In this document: in pieces, positions 24,701-34,433 of the stretch | Layout: each line of letters begins with the position of its first letter | Position numbering within the stretch: the first letter of the stretch is position 1 | Notes under the pieces: generated by a model | Database searches by the model: none | What the model saw: only the letters and a program-made list of their open reading frames with translations | Told to the model about the DNA's origin: nothing | Position numbers and translations under genes: made by a program | Assembly (NCBI RefSeq): GCF_024347335.1 | Contig: NZ_AP025463.1 | Location: 930,001-994,000, forward strand | Length of the DNA: 64,000 bases | From: Vibrio celticus | Lineage (GTDB): Bacteria > Pseudomonadota > Gammaproteobacteria > Enterobacterales > Vibrionaceae | Direction of reading: 5' to 3'

Positions 24701-24879
24701 TTTAGGCTTGAGTCAGATATACAAAGGTTAATCGTTAACGGGTTACGCGAGTGTAGATTCAACACGCACAGGTCACCCAGTAATAATGACCATCAGAACA
24801 AAGTTTTTAGACGTAGGTTTGTAAACGTGTTTTTTAAACATAGTTTTTAAATCTGGGTTTAGAGATTGAAAGGTTTCCA

Positions 24880-25006
24880 GAGCTTGATCAGTAGTGACTT
24901 AGTTAGTACTGGTTGAACAGACGCAAGACTCTGTCTCCTGGAGAGCGAGATAGGATCCTTTTGTTCTGGATGTTTGCCCGATTGTTTATTCAATCGGGCA
25001 TTTTTC
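24880..25006 (+). ncRNA. Putative FarS-like sRNA from the fabB 3'UTR
   Basis: In V. cholerae the Hfq-dependent sRNA FarS is cut by RNase E from the 3'UTR of fabB and represses the beta-oxidation gene fadE. Here the fabB stop is followed by about 270 bases without a coding frame and without another terminator, then by a strong Rho-independent terminator. The last ~125 bases hold small hairpins (for example around CTCTGTCTCCTGGAGAG) and single-stranded stretches suitable as a seed. The 5' boundary is a guess. Position and architecture support it; I cannot verify the seed. Confidence 0.55.
24975..25006 (+). terminator. Rho-independent terminator of the fabB transcript
   Basis: TGCCCGATTG and CAATCGGGCA form a perfect 10-bp stem with a 6-base loop and then TTTTTCG. 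The stretch from 25007 to the pdxB start at 25200 shows no gene; it presumably contains the pdxB promoter. Confidence 0.92.
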
Positions 25007-25199
25007 GTTTTAGTCTTCTGACTTTAGTTTTCTAATTTCAGGTAGTCGTTCTTATTACTGCTTTTGCTTGTGCAGACTAGGCGATTCAACCCTTTATTTA
25101 TAATGTATTCCAATTGCTACTCGACACCGTGTGTGGAATTTTGCACAATCATTTCAATTCACATTTAGGTCGATAGACCCCAACAAAAGTACTCGCCAA

Positions 25200-26333
25200 A
25201 TGAAAATCTTAATCGACGAAAATATGCCTTATGCTGAAGCGCTTTTTAGCCAGCTAGGGGAAGTGACAATGAAGTCTGGTCGCACATTAACGGCTGACGA
25301 CCTAGTTGACGTAGACGCTTTGATGATTCGCTCTGTCACCAAGGTGAACGAGTCATTGATCAGCAAAGCCAACAAGCTGAAGTTTGTCGGGACTGCGACG
25401 GCTGGTATGGATCACGTTGACCAAGAATTGATGAAAGAGCGTGGCATTTTCTTTACTGCGGCTCCTGGCTGTAACAAGGTGGGTGTTGCTGAGTACGCGT
25501 TCAGTGCGATGATGGTTCTTGCGCAGCAGCAAGGCTTCTCTGTTTTTGATAAAACGGTTGGTATTATCGGCTGTGGTCAAGTGGGCAGTTACTTAGCGAA
25601 ATGCCTTGAGGGTATTGGTATTAAAGTTGTGCTGAACGATCCTCTAAAACAGCAAGAGGGTGATACTCGCGAATTTACTGAGCTAGATACTCTGCTTGAG
25701 CAGTCAGACGTCATCACTCTGCATACGCCAATCACTAAGACAGGTGAGTTCCCAACGCATCATTTGATCAATGAGCAAGTACTGAACAATTTACGTGCTG
25801 ACCAAATTCTGATTAATGCGGCTCGTGGCCCAGTTGTTGATAACCAAGCGTTAAAAGCTCGCCTGCAAAAAGCCGATGGTTTTACCGCAGTTCTTGATGT
25901 GTTTGAGTTTGAACCTGAAGTCGACTTTGAGCTTCTTCCGTTACTCGCTTTTGCAACTCCTCACGTAGCGGGCTACGGTTTAGAGGGTAAAGCGCGTGGT
26001 ACCACGATGATCTTCAACAGTTATTGTGAGTTTTTAGGTACTGAACAGCGTGCGTATGCAAGCGACTTATTGCCGACAGCGCCTGTACCTCAAATGAAAT
26101 TAGATAGAGCTTGGGATGAAGCAACACTGCACAATTTGACTCAGTTGATCTATGATGTGCGCAAAGACGACGCCTTATTCCGTCGCAATATCGCTACGCC
26201 GGGTTCTTTTGACAAGATGCGTAAAGAATATTGGGACCGCAGAGAGTACAGTGCAGTCGAGTTAACGGGCGACGAATCTTGTAATTTAACGCCGTTATCT
26301 AAACTCGGTTTTATGGTAAAGCCAACTTTATAA
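25200..26333 (+). CDS. pdxB: 4-phosphoerythronate dehydrogenase
   Basis: 377 aa D-isomer 2-hydroxyacid dehydrogenase that oxidises 4-phospho-D-erythronate in the pyridoxal phosphate pathway. Start MKILIDENMPYAEALFSQLG is canonical; the frame is open 23 codons upstream (to 25131) without family similarity. The NAD-binding GIIGCGQVGSYLAKCLEGIG lies near residue 120, the catalytic Arg in INAARGPVVDN near 205, and the HVAGYGLEGKARGT block near 255. It is followed after 12 bases by asd, so the two form an operon, as in E. coli pdxB-usg. Confidence 0.95.
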   Translation: MKILIDENMPYAEALFSQLGEVTMKSGRTLTADDLVDVDALMIRSVTKVNESLISKANKLKFVGTATAGMDHVDQELMKERGIFFTAAPGCNKVGVAEYAFSAMMVLAQQQGFSVFDKTVGIIGCGQVGSYLAKCLEGIGIKVVLNDPLKQQEGDTREFTELDTLLEQSDVITLHTPITKTGEFPTHHLINEQVLNNLRADQILINAARGPVVDNQALKARLQKADGFTAVLDVFEFEPEVDFELLPLLAFATPHVAGYGLEGKARGTTMIFNSYCEFLGTEQRAYASDLLPTAPVPQMKLDRAWDEATLHNLTQLIYDVRKDDALFRRNIATPGSFDKMRKEYWDRREYSAVELTGDESCNLTPLSKLGFMVKPTL

Positions 26334-26345
26334 AAGAGAGAAACA

Positions 26346-27359
26346 ATGAGCCAAGAATTTAATATTGCTATTTTAGGTGCGACTGGTGCGGTTGGTGAAA
26401 CCATTCTTGAAGTACTTAAAGAGCGTAAATTCCCTGTCGGTGAAATGCACTTACTAGCAAGTGAACGTAGTGAAGGCAAAACTTCCCGTTTTAACGGCAA
26501 AACAATACAAGTACAAAACGTAGAAGACTTCGATTGGTCTCAAGTACATATTGCGTTTTTCTCTGCAGGTAGCGAGCTTTCGGAGCGTTGGGCTCCAATT
26601 GCAGCTGATGAAGGTGTTGTTGTTATCGATAATACATCACGTTTCCGTTACGAATACGATGTTCCTCTGGTTGTGCCTGAGGTGAACCCTGAAGCAATTG
26701 CTGAGTTCCGTAACCGTAACATCATCGCGAACCCTAACTGCTCGACTATCCAAATGGTAGTCGCTCTGAAACCAATTCACGATGAAGTGGGCCTTGAGCG
26801 TATTAACGTTTCAACTTACCAATCTGTGTCTGGTGCAGGTAAGCCTGGTATCGATGAGCTAGCGGGTCAAACGGCTAAGCTTCTTAATGGTATGCCAGCT
26901 GAAAATTCAGCGTTCTCACAGCAGATCGCGTTCAACTGTATTCCTCAAATCGATGAATTTACAGAGAACGGCTACACGCGTGAAGAGATGAAGATGGTTT
27001 GGGAAACTCAAAAAATCTTTGCTGACTCTTCAATCACAGTGAACCCGACTTGTGTTCGCGTACCAGTATTCTACGGTCACGCAGAATCTCTACACATTGA
27101 AACTCGCGCACCAATCGGTGCAGAGCAAGTGGTTCAGCTTCTAGAGAACACGGAAGGTGTTGAAGTTTTCCAAGCGCTAGACTTCCCAACTCAAGTTCGT
27201 GATGCAGGTGGTAAAGACCACGTAATGGTTGGTCGTATTCGTAACGACATCAGCCATCACAGCGGCGTGAACATGTGGGTTGTAGCTGATAACGTTCGTA
27301 AAGGTGCGGCAACAAACGCAGTTCAAATCGCTGAAGTTCTGATTCGCGATTACTTCTAA
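26346..27359 (+). CDS. asd: Aspartate-semialdehyde dehydrogenase (USG-1 group)
   Basis: 337 aa. The N-terminal GATGAVGETILEVL binds NADP, the catalytic Cys is in ANPNCSTIQM near residue 130, and SGAGKPGIDEL and the C-terminal MWVVADNVRKGAATNAVQIA are typical. It reduces aspartyl phosphate to the semialdehyde for lysine, threonine, methionine and DAP synthesis. In E. coli the paralogue at this location (Usg) is thought not to act as Asd; here the catalytic cysteine is kept, so activity is likely, but a second asd elsewhere in the genome is possible. Confidence 0.92.
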   Translation: MSQEFNIAILGATGAVGETILEVLKERKFPVGEMHLLASERSEGKTSRFNGKTIQVQNVEDFDWSQVHIAFFSAGSELSERWAPIAADEGVVVIDNTSRFRYEYDVPLVVPEVNPEAIAEFRNRNIIANPNCSTIQMVVALKPIHDEVGLERINVSTYQSVSGAGKPGIDELAGQTAKLLNGMPAENSAFSQQIAFNCIPQIDEFTENGYTREEMKMVWETQKIFADSSITVNPTCVRVPVFYGHAESLHIETRAPIGAEQVVQLLENTEGVEVFQALDFPTQVRDAGGKDHVMVGRIRNDISHHSGVNMWVVADNVRKGAATNAVQIAEVLIRDYF

Positions 27360-27379
27360 GCTTTATTGCTTTGATAAAC

Positions 27380-27409
27380 AAGCCTCACTCTTTAGTGGGG
27401 CTTTTTTAA
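27380..27409 (+). terminator. Rho-independent terminator after pdxB-asd
   Basis: AAGCCTCACT and AGTGGGGCTT pair around CTTT with one G-U pair, followed by TTTTT. Confidence 0.88.
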
Positions 27410-27566
27410 TCGATTAAAAATATTGTTAGTCAAATTGTGTGAAATTGCTGCGAATATTGTTGCTGCAACACATTTTTTGTTTTCATCTCTATAGTTTTAC
27501 GTCATTTATCCGATATATTTAATAGATCATCACTTTTCCGAATTTAAGCACCTAGCTGAGCCTTTT

Positions 27567-30500
27567 ATGTTTCAAATTTTCAAGCCGTGGTTAATGCCTT
27601 TTGCCTTTATCATTGCGACTCAGATTTCCGTTGTTCGTGCAGATTCCATTCGAGTTGTAGGGCCTAATGGTCAGATACAATCAGCGCCTACGTTTTCAGA
27701 ACCTCTTCAAAGAGCGCAATCGAATAGCGCTGAGCCTTCACGTTTCTATGGTCCAACTCGCGGCTCAGAGACATTGTGGTCTATTGCTTCAAAGTTACGC
27801 CCTGATAACTCCGTTTCAGTCCAACAAACCCTGTTGGCTATTTATCGCTTAAACCCACAAGCGTTTGAAAACCAGAATATCCATAGTCTGCTGCCTGCCA
27901 GCAATTTACGTGTGCCTTCTTTAGAGCAAACACGTGCAAGTTCGACGCAGCAAGCTATCAACATCATGAACTCACATCTTGCTAAGCTTGATGCTCCTGC
28001 GAGCAAGCCTGTCGCTTCAAAACCAAAAACCTCGAGTTCTGATGCAAAAAATACTACTCCTGCCAAGCAAGTAAGCTCTGCTGAAACTGCAAAAAAACCA
28101 TTGTCTCTAACTCAGTCTTCTCTAGAACAATCCGCTCCAACCCAAGAGATGAACAAGTTAGAGAAGCAGCTAGAGCTTTCAGAAACTGAACTCTTGTCAC
28201 TTGAAGAGAAAAACCACCAACTTCGTTTGATGTTGTCGAATGTTCAATCGGAAGTTGATGAACTAAAAACTGAGCTCAGTGATGAAGACCGCATTCGTAG
28301 CGAAGTGGAAAAGCTGCTTGATGAAGAGCGCAGAAAGAACGCCGAAATTGAAAAGATGGCACCAAGTGCCATGGACGAATTGTTATCGAATGGTTGGTTA
28401 GTGGCGGCTCTTGCGATTATTCCAGGTCTGCTACTTGGTTTGATCATTGTGATGTTGTTAGGCCGTCGTTCTAAAAATGATGAGCAACAGCAAACTACTC
28501 AAGAGCAACCGATTCAGCCAGAACCAAGCGTCGTCGCGCCTATTGCATTGGGCGACGAGATGGATGACCTTAACGAGCTGTCGTTAGACGATGATTTGTT
28601 CGGTACGGAAGATGACGCCAACAAGTTGTTTGACGATCAAGCGCTAGCTGAAGAAGACGATGTCTTTGCCGGCTTAGATGAATCTGATCTCGATTTCAAT
28701 CTAGATGGTGAAGACGATGACCCGTTTGCCAGCATTGGCGAAAACGGTGATTTAGACACCAACTTCGATGATCTTGATTTAGACAGCAGTAACGGCATTA
28801 GTGTTAATGGCGAAGAGAAGGCTCTTGGTCTTGAAGAGATGGAGCGCGCGCTCGATAAAACCGCGGAAAGCGCACTTGATACAGATGAAGTCGATTTTGA
28901 CCTTTCTGATGATAACGCAATGTCTGCTGATGACATTGAAGCCTTGTTATCTCAAGAGGGTGAAACTGAGGACTTAGGCTCTAACGAGCTAGACCAATCT
29001 TTATTAGATGATCTGTTTGCTCTTGATGACGAAGATGATGACAGCTTTGATATTGATGCGTTGATTTCGGAAGAGCAAAGTAATTCGCCGTCTAACACTG
29101 AAGCACCAGCAAGCGATGATTTTGACATTGATGCACTTATCTCAGAGCAACAAAGCGATACCAAGCCTGCTGATTTGAGCAATGACGATTTTGATATTGA
29201 TGCTCTAATCTCTGAACAACAGAGCTCTGAGCCTGCGTCACCGCCAGCAAATGACGATATTGATGACATCTTTGCCCAGGTTGCCGCTCAGAACGATCAA
29301 GCGAATGACCCTTTCAACCTCGATAACGACGATGAGATTGCCACTAACCTAAACAGTGGTTTAGCGTCTGATGATGATATCGAAAACATTTTGTCTCGGT
29401 TCGATAAGCCAATCGTAGATGAAGAACCTCAAGACAGCGTTGACCTGCTTGATGTGCAATTGGCTGGGGATGACGTTGATCTAAGTCACTCGACCGACCT
29501 TCTTGATGAAATGTTGGAAGACGAATCGGGTGATGAGTCTGAAAGTGAGCCTTTAGGTTTTGATTCATTATCTGAACTTGAAGAGCTTTCTGGTTTATCG
29601 ACCGATGATGACCTAAACATCGCAGAAGACAGCACGGAAACCTTAGATGAATTGATAGGTGATTCTGACGATGATGATTTCGAACTTGATGCCGACAGTA
29701 CCGACTTATTGGATGACTTCCTTGATAGTGAATTGTCAGATGATGGGCTGTCAGCAGACGAAGCAGATGCCCCAAAAGCGGAATCTTTAGACCCTTTTGA
29801 TGACTTACTGACAAGTGGCATTGAAGACGAGCTTGAATCTGAAGAGAAGGCGTTTGATAAAGAGCTAGACGTAGCCTTTGGTTTTGCTAACGGCAACGAT
29901 GAACCTGAAATGGGCTCAGACGTTGACCTTACTCCGTTAACCTCAGAAAAATCTGAAGTTGAGCCTGAGCAAGCGTCGGATATTAGTGAAACACCACAAT
30001 CTGAAGCCGTTAGTGATGAATCGTTAGATTCGGAACTGATCCAAGAAAGTGCTGACGTTAAGCCAGAAAATGATGAAGACTTTAATCGTGATGACTTTAT
30101 CGATGATTTGTTCGGTGTCGCACCGGCAACGGATGCTTTACTTGATGACTCGCTAGAAACGACAGACGAAGCGTTGATTGATGAGTTAATGACTTCTGAT
30201 GACAACGATTCGCTGCCAGCGACAGAAGAGCCTGCTGAACCATCTCTTGAAAATACGGTTGAATCAGAGCAAGCGCATTTTTCAAACAGCAACGAAGTAT
30301 CATCGGAAGAAAGCGCATCATCGGTTGAAGATGATGAACTGTATATCGACTCGCTGTTATCTGAGAATTCTGATTTTGACAAACCAGATTTTGAAGAGCG
30401 AGTTCAAGAAGAAACCGCACAACAAGAACCAGAGCCGAAAGAAGCCGACGTCCAAGAGCAGCGTGAAGACATCGCTGCTAGCTTTGAAGATCAAGCTTCA

Positions 30501-32300
30501 CCATCCTCTTTAAATGATATCTCTGAAGATGATGAAGAGACGGTTGAAGATTGGTTGGCTGAAGCGATCGACGATGTAGAGTCTCCAGCGAACATCGACT
30601 CTGATTTCGACTTTGAGCCTAAAATTCAAGGTAGCGATGAATTTGAAGATGTCGTTGAATCCTTGCCAGAGCCAGAGCCAGAGCCAGAGCGAGAGCGAGA
30701 GCGAGAGCCAGAGCCAGTTCGAGCTGCAAATATGCCAGAGATCATTCCAAATGAATTCGGCGTACCACAAGACGACGATTGGCTGATTGAAGACGAGGCG
30801 TCTGAACCAGAAGTATTAGCGGAAACTGACGTAACACCAGAGCTAGTGACACCAGTCGCTGAACCTCAGTTAGATGCTGAACCGCAAGTTGAAGCTACAC
30901 CACAAGCGGAAGTAGCAGAACAAGCTGAAGTTCTAGGACAAGAAAGCGAAGAAGAATTCTCGTTTGACGACTTCGAGTTACCTGAGTTTGGCGAAGAAGA
31001 CGCACTGGCGGAAGCTGATGCTGAATCAACATCAGAGGCAGCAACGCCTGATATCGACTCTCAACCAAGTGTTGAATCGCAACCAACCGCTGAGCCTCAG
31101 CTAGAGGCTGCACTACAGGCTGAAACTGCGAAACCAGAAAGCGAAGAAGAGTTCTCGTTTGATGACTTCGAACTCCCAGAGTTTGGTGAAGAAGACGCGT
31201 TAGCTGAAGTGGTGAGTGAACCAGATGAAGCGCAGCTAGAGCAAGACTTAGCGCCTGACACCGAGAAGTTCGAGTTCGATGACCTTGATCTTCCTGAGTA
31301 CGATGAAGAAAGCGCAAAAGCGGACTCTGTTTTAGATGATATTGAGCAAAGCAATGCTGAGCCGGTAGCGGAAGACCAAGGCGTAGAGTTTGATGAGTTT
31401 GATTTGCCTGAATACGGTGAAGATGAAGCGATCTCCGATGCGTTTGCAGAGAAACCGACACCACTGACCTCTTTCAGCCCACAAGGCGAAGAGCAAGATG
31501 CGTTGCATGATCTGTTCTCAAATCCGCAGAGCTACAGTCAGGCTGATGATTTCTCGAACGCAGAAGACTCTGAACCGGCTGGCTTTTCACAGCCAGAACA
31601 ATCACTGAGCGCGGCTTCAGAGCCAAACTCAACGCCTGCAGCGGTTCAAGACGAGCCACTAGAAGGCTTTGATGACTTTGATGAGACAGCATTAGCTGAG
31701 TTGCTTTCTGAAGATGTTCAAGACTCTGTCGACAACATGTTCGATAAGCCATTGGATGCAACATCGATTGATAGTGCAGGGCTAGATATTGATGCCATGC
31801 TAGAGGTTGGCGGCGAAGACTGGAAAGGTTTTAACCTAGCGCCAGAGCAACAATCGAGCATGCATAATGATGTGCCTGATGACCAACAAGAGATTTGGGC
31901 GTCGGCTGAACAGCAAGCTGAACCGAAGATCAAAGAAGAGAATTGGGCTCAACAAGACAACCTAACCGAATCAGGCAACAGTCGTGATAAGCAGTACATG
32001 ACCATTGATGAACTGATGGCTCAAGTCGAGCAAGAAGGTGAAGAGGTCATTAATCCAGATGATGAAGAGCTTAAACTGGATGTTGGCCTAAATGAATTCC
32101 CAGACGTTATCGGCGACATTGGCAACTATGATGTTGATAGCAATGCAGAGGCTGCAGGTAAGCTTGATTTGGCTAAAATTTACATCGAGATGAGTGACTC
32201 GCAAGGTGCAATTAAGCTTCTAGAAGAGGCAATCGTTGACGGTAGCGATGATATTCGTCGAGAGGCAAAAAACCTGATCGATTCGTTAAACGGTCGATAA
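27567..32300 (+). CDS. hubP: HubP/FimV-family polar landmark protein
   Basis: 1577 aa, of the size and in the place (between asd and truA) of V. cholerae HubP, which anchors ParA1, ParC and FlhG at the cell pole. In order: a signal-like N-terminus (MFQIFKPWLMPFAFIIATQI), a LysM-like peptidoglycan-binding segment (TLWSIASKLRPDNSVSVQQT to about residue 112), a coiled coil (about 195-265), one membrane helix (WLVAALAIIPGLLLGLIIVM, about 277-297), and then over 1200 very acidic cytoplasmic residues. Two repeat types occur there: FDIDALISEQQS three times (about 492-555), and a block of EEFSFDDFELPEFGEEDALA twice, with two diverged copies (about 1125-1290). A Pro-Glu/Arg-Glu tract lies near 1033-1050. 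The C-terminus (LDLAKIYIEMSDSQGAIKLL) is the conserved FimV domain. Own terminator, probably monocistronic. Confidence 0.95.
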   Translation: MFQIFKPWLMPFAFIIATQISVVRADSIRVVGPNGQIQSAPTFSEPLQRAQSNSAEPSRFYGPTRGSETLWSIASKLRPDNSVSVQQTLLAIYRLNPQAFENQNIHSLLPASNLRVPSLEQTRASSTQQAINIMNSHLAKLDAPASKPVASKPKTSSSDAKNTTPAKQVSSAETAKKPLSLTQSSLEQSAPTQEMNKLEKQLELSETELLSLEEKNHQLRLMLSNVQSEVDELKTELSDEDRIRSEVEKLLDEERRKNAEIEKMAPSAMDELLSNGWLVAALAIIPGLLLGLIIVMLLGRRSKNDEQQQTTQEQPIQPEPSVVAPIALGDEMDDLNELSLDDDLFGTEDDANKLFDDQALAEEDDVFAGLDESDLDFNLDGEDDDPFASIGENGDLDTNFDDLDLDSSNGISVNGEEKALGLEEMERALDKTAESALDTDEVDFDLSDDNAMSADDIEALLSQEGETEDLGSNELDQSLLDDLFALDDEDDDSFDIDALISEEQSNSPSNTEAPASDDFDIDALISEQQSDTKPADLSNDDFDIDALISEQQSSEPASPPANDDIDDIFAQVAAQNDQANDPFNLDNDDEIATNLNSGLASDDDIENILSRFDKPIVDEEPQDSVDLLDVQLAGDDVDLSHSTDLLDEMLEDESGDESESEPLGFDSLSELEELSGLSTDDDLNIAEDSTETLDELIGDSDDDDFELDADSTDLLDDFLDSELSDDGLSADEADAPKAESLDPFDDLLTSGIEDELESEEKAFDKELDVAFGFANGNDEPEMGSDVDLTPLTSEKSEVEPEQASDISETPQSEAVSDESLDSELIQESADVKPENDEDFNRDDFIDDLFGVAPATDALLDDSLETTDEALIDELMTSDDNDSLPATEEPAEPSLENTVESEQAHFSNSNEVSSEESASSVEDDELYIDSLLSENSDFDKPDFEERVQEETAQQEPEPKEADVQEQREDIAASFEDQASPSSLNDISEDDEETVEDWLAEAIDDVESPANIDSDFDFEPKIQGSDEFEDVVESLPEPEPEPEREREREPEPVRAANMPEIIPNEFGVPQDDDWLIEDEASEPEVLAETDVTPELVTPVAEPQLDAEPQVEATPQAEVAEQAEVLGQESEEEFSFDDFELPEFGEEDALAEADAESTSEAATPDIDSQPSVESQPTAEPQLEAALQAETAKPESEEEFSFDDFELPEFGEEDALAEVVSEPDEAQLEQDLAPDTEKFEFDDLDLPEYDEESAKADSVLDDIEQSNAEPVAEDQGVEFDEFDLPEYGEDEAISDAFAEKPTPLTSFSPQGEEQDALHDLFSNPQSYSQADDFSNAEDSEPAGFSQPEQSLSAASEPNSTPAAVQDEPLEGFDDFDETALAELLSEDVQDSVDNMFDKPLDATSIDSAGLDIDAMLEVGGEDWKGFNLAPEQQSSMHNDVPDDQQEIWASAEQQAEPKIKEENWAQQDNLTESGNSRDKQYMTIDELMAQVEQEGEEVINPDDEELKLDVGLNEFPDVIGDIGNYDVDSNAEAAGKLDLAKIYIEMSDSQGAIKLLEEAIVDGSDDIRREAKNLIDSLNGR
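29040..29230 (+). repeat. Three in-frame FDIDALIS repeats in hubP
   Basis: The octapeptide FDIDALIS followed by EEQS or EQQS occurs at about 29046, 29121 and 29190, each ~70-75 bases apart, with diverged third-codon positions, so the repeats are old and held by selection at protein level. Confidence 0.9.
30666..30716 (+). repeat. 6-bp microsatellite-like tract in hubP
   Basis: About eight units of CCAGAG/CGAGAG encode alternating Pro-Glu and Arg-Glu pairs. A 6-bp unit allows in-frame length change by slippage. Confidence 0.9.
30940..31210 (+). repeat. Duplicated ~70-bp acidic module in hubP
   Basis: Segments starting near 30940 and 31138 both encode ESEEEFSFDDFELPEFGEED, followed by ALAE, with nearly the same DNA. 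Two more diverged copies (FEFDDLDLPEYDEE, VEFDEFDLPEYGED) follow within 250 bases. Confidence 0.88.
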
Positions 32301-32312
32301 ATTAAAAATCAT

Positions 32313-32338
32313 AAAGGGTAGCGTTGGCTACCCTTTGT
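32313..32338 (+). terminator. Rho-independent terminator after hubP
   Basis: AAAGGGTAGC and GCTACCCTTT form a 10-bp stem with a 4-base loop, followed by G and TTTT. Confidence 0.88.
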
Positions 32339-32493
32339 TTTAAGGCGATACAGAGCGCTATTGTATTATTTGGTTTCTTAAAAGTATCGTCTCGGTCGAT
32401 GCTGATTGTTTATTGAAGTTTTAGCCCCATCCTATTTGGGCTAGCACTGATTTCCGTATATACTTCTCGCCCATTTTCAAAGAGAACAAGAAC

Positions 32494-33288
32494 ATGAAAA
32501 TTGCTTTAGGTATTGAATATAACGGTACCCACTACTTTGGTTGGCAGCGCCAACGAGACGTGAAAAGTGTCCAAGAAGAATTGGAAAAGGCTCTTTCAGT
32601 TGTCGCGAATCACCCTGTAGAAGTTATGTGCGCAGGTCGTACAGATGCCGGTGTTCACGGTACGGGACAAGTCGTTCACTTTGAAACTAATGTCGATCGT
32701 AAAATGGTGGCATGGACAATGGGCGCGAATGCCAACATGCCAAAAGATATTGCGGTTCGTTGGGCGACAGAAGTGAATGAGGATTTCCATGCTCGTTTCT
32801 CAGCAACTGCCCGCCGTTATCGCTACATTATTTTTAACCATGCACTTCGCCCAGGCATTTTGAATTCAGGCGTGAGCCATTATCATGGTCATCTTGATGA
32901 GAAAAAAATGCACGAAGCGGGTCAGTACTTACTTGGTGAGAATGACTTCACTTCGTTCAGGGCAACACATTGTCAATCCCGTAGCCCATGGAGAAACATG
33001 ATTCACTTGAATGTGACTCGCCATGGACACTACATTGTGATCGATATTAAAGCGAATGCGTTTGTTCACCACATGGTGAGGAATATTACTGGTAGCCTTA
33101 TTGCCGTTGGTAAGGGTGAGCAGAAACCAGAGTGGATCCAGTGGCTTTTAGAAGCTAAAGATCGAAAAGTAGCCGGCGCAACTGCAAAAGCGGAAGGTTT
33201 GTATCTGGTGGATGTTGATTATCCCGAACATTTTGAACTACCACGAGAGCCAATTGGTCCTCTATTTTTGCCGGATAATTTGAACTAA
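32494..33288 (+). CDS. truA: tRNA pseudouridine(38-40) synthase
   Basis: 264 aa, normal length. It isomerises U38, U39 and U40 in the anticodon arm of many tRNAs. The catalytic Asp51 is in CAGRTDAGVHGTGQVVHF; the start MKIALGIEYNGTHYFGWQRQ and the later RYRYIIFN and FVHHMVRNITGSL segments are typical. ATG 32494 follows AGAACAAGAAC. It stands alone between the hubP terminator and the accD promoter region. Confidence 0.97.
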   Translation: MKIALGIEYNGTHYFGWQRQRDVKSVQEELEKALSVVANHPVEVMCAGRTDAGVHGTGQVVHFETNVDRKMVAWTMGANANMPKDIAVRWATEVNEDFHARFSATARRYRYIIFNHALRPGILNSGVSHYHGHLDEKKMHEAGQYLLGENDFTSFRATHCQSRSPWRNMIHLNVTRHGHYIVIDIKANAFVHHMVRNITGSLIAVGKGEQKPEWIQWLLEAKDRKVAGATAKAEGLYLVDVDYPEHFELPREPIGPLFLPDNLN

Positions 33289-33464
33289 ATGTGAGACTTA
33301 GGTTCAAAAATTATTACGGTTTAGTGCGTAAGATAGTCCCAGAAAATAGGTACAACCAGTTTTTTATCTACAGTCGCTGTTTTATGTGCTTTAATTCCCA
33401 CGCATAATTCCCAAATTTATTTCTTTCGCAATCAAGCGGAAGAATCGAAACAAAAAGGTCTTCC

Positions 33465-34391
33465 ATGAGTTGGCTTGAAAAGATTTTAGAAAAAAGCAAC
33501 ATCGTAACATCTCGTAAAGCGTCTATCCCTGAGGGTGTTTGGACTAAATGTACTTCTTGTGAGCAGGTTCTGTACCATGCTGAACTAGAGCGTAACCTAG
33601 AAGTATGTCCAAAATGTGACCATCACATGCGCATGAAAGCACGTCGTCGTCTGGATACATTCCTAGACAAAGGTGAACGTGTTGAACTAGGTGCTGATCT
33701 TGAGCCACAAGATAAGCTGAAATTTAAAGATTCTAAGCGTTACAAAGAACGTATCTCTGCTGCACAGAAAAACAGTGGTGAGACAGATGCACTAGTTGCA
33801 ATGAAAGGCGAACTGCTTGGTTTACCTATCGTAGCGTGTGCTTTTGAATTCTCATTCATGGGCGGCTCAATGGGTTCTGTTGTAGGTGCTCGTTTCGTGA
33901 AAGCGGTAGATGCTGCTATCGAGAACAACTGTGGTTTAGTTTGTTTCTCTGCAAGTGGTGGTGCGCGTATGCAAGAGGCATTGATGTCTCTAATGCAAAT
34001 GGCGAAAACCAGTGCTGCTCTAGAGCGTTTATCGGCGAAAGGCCTACCGTTTGTTTCAGTCATGACTGATCCAACAATGGGTGGTGTTTCTGCAAGTTTG
34101 GCGATGCTTGGCGATATCAACATTGGTGAGCCAAAAGCTCTTATCGGTTTCGCTGGACGTCGTGTAATTGAACAAACGGTACGTGAAGACCTTCCTGAAG
34201 GTTTCCAACGCAGTGAGTTCCTACTAGACCACGGTGCTATCGACATGATTGTTGACCGTCGTGAGATGCGTCAGCGCGTTGCAAGCCTTGTTGCTAAAAT
34301 GACCAACCAGCCTTCACCATTAGTAGTTTCTGTGAACGATTCACCGAATGAAGCTACTTATGAAGTACCAGAAGCGCCAGAAAAAGGGTAA
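33465..34391 (+). CDS. accD: Acetyl-CoA carboxylase carboxyltransferase subunit beta
   Basis: 308 aa. The N-terminal zinc ribbon has two CxxC pairs (CTSCEQ near residue 27 and CPKCDH near residue 46). The crotonase-like carboxyltransferase domain includes FMGGSMGSVVGARFVKA, FSASGGARMQEALMSLMQM and PTMGGVSASLAMLGD. With AccA it transfers carboxyl from biotin-BCCP to acetyl-CoA, the first step of fatty acid synthesis. folC, dedD and cvpA follow closely, an order conserved in gamma-proteobacteria. Confidence 0.97.
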   Translation: MSWLEKILEKSNIVTSRKASIPEGVWTKCTSCEQVLYHAELERNLEVCPKCDHHMRMKARRRLDTFLDKGERVELGADLEPQDKLKFKDSKRYKERISAAQKNSGETDALVAMKGELLGLPIVACAFEFSFMGGSMGSVVGARFVKAVDAAIENNCGLVCFSASGGARMQEALMSLMQMAKTSAALERLSAKGLPFVSVMTDPTMGGVSASLAMLGDINIGEPKALIGFAGRRVIEQTVREDLPEGFQRSEFLLDHGAIDMIVDRREMRQRVASLVAKMTNQPSPLVVSVNDSPNEATYEVPEAPEKG

Positions 34392-34433
34392 AGTACCTTC
34401 TAACAAACCAACTTAATTATGGTTATGAGTTAG

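Noticed and set aside
28637..31933. Long minus-strand open frames opposite hubP.
   Set aside because: They are Ser-rich or low-complexity antisense readings produced by the acidic Glu/Asp codon bias of hubP.
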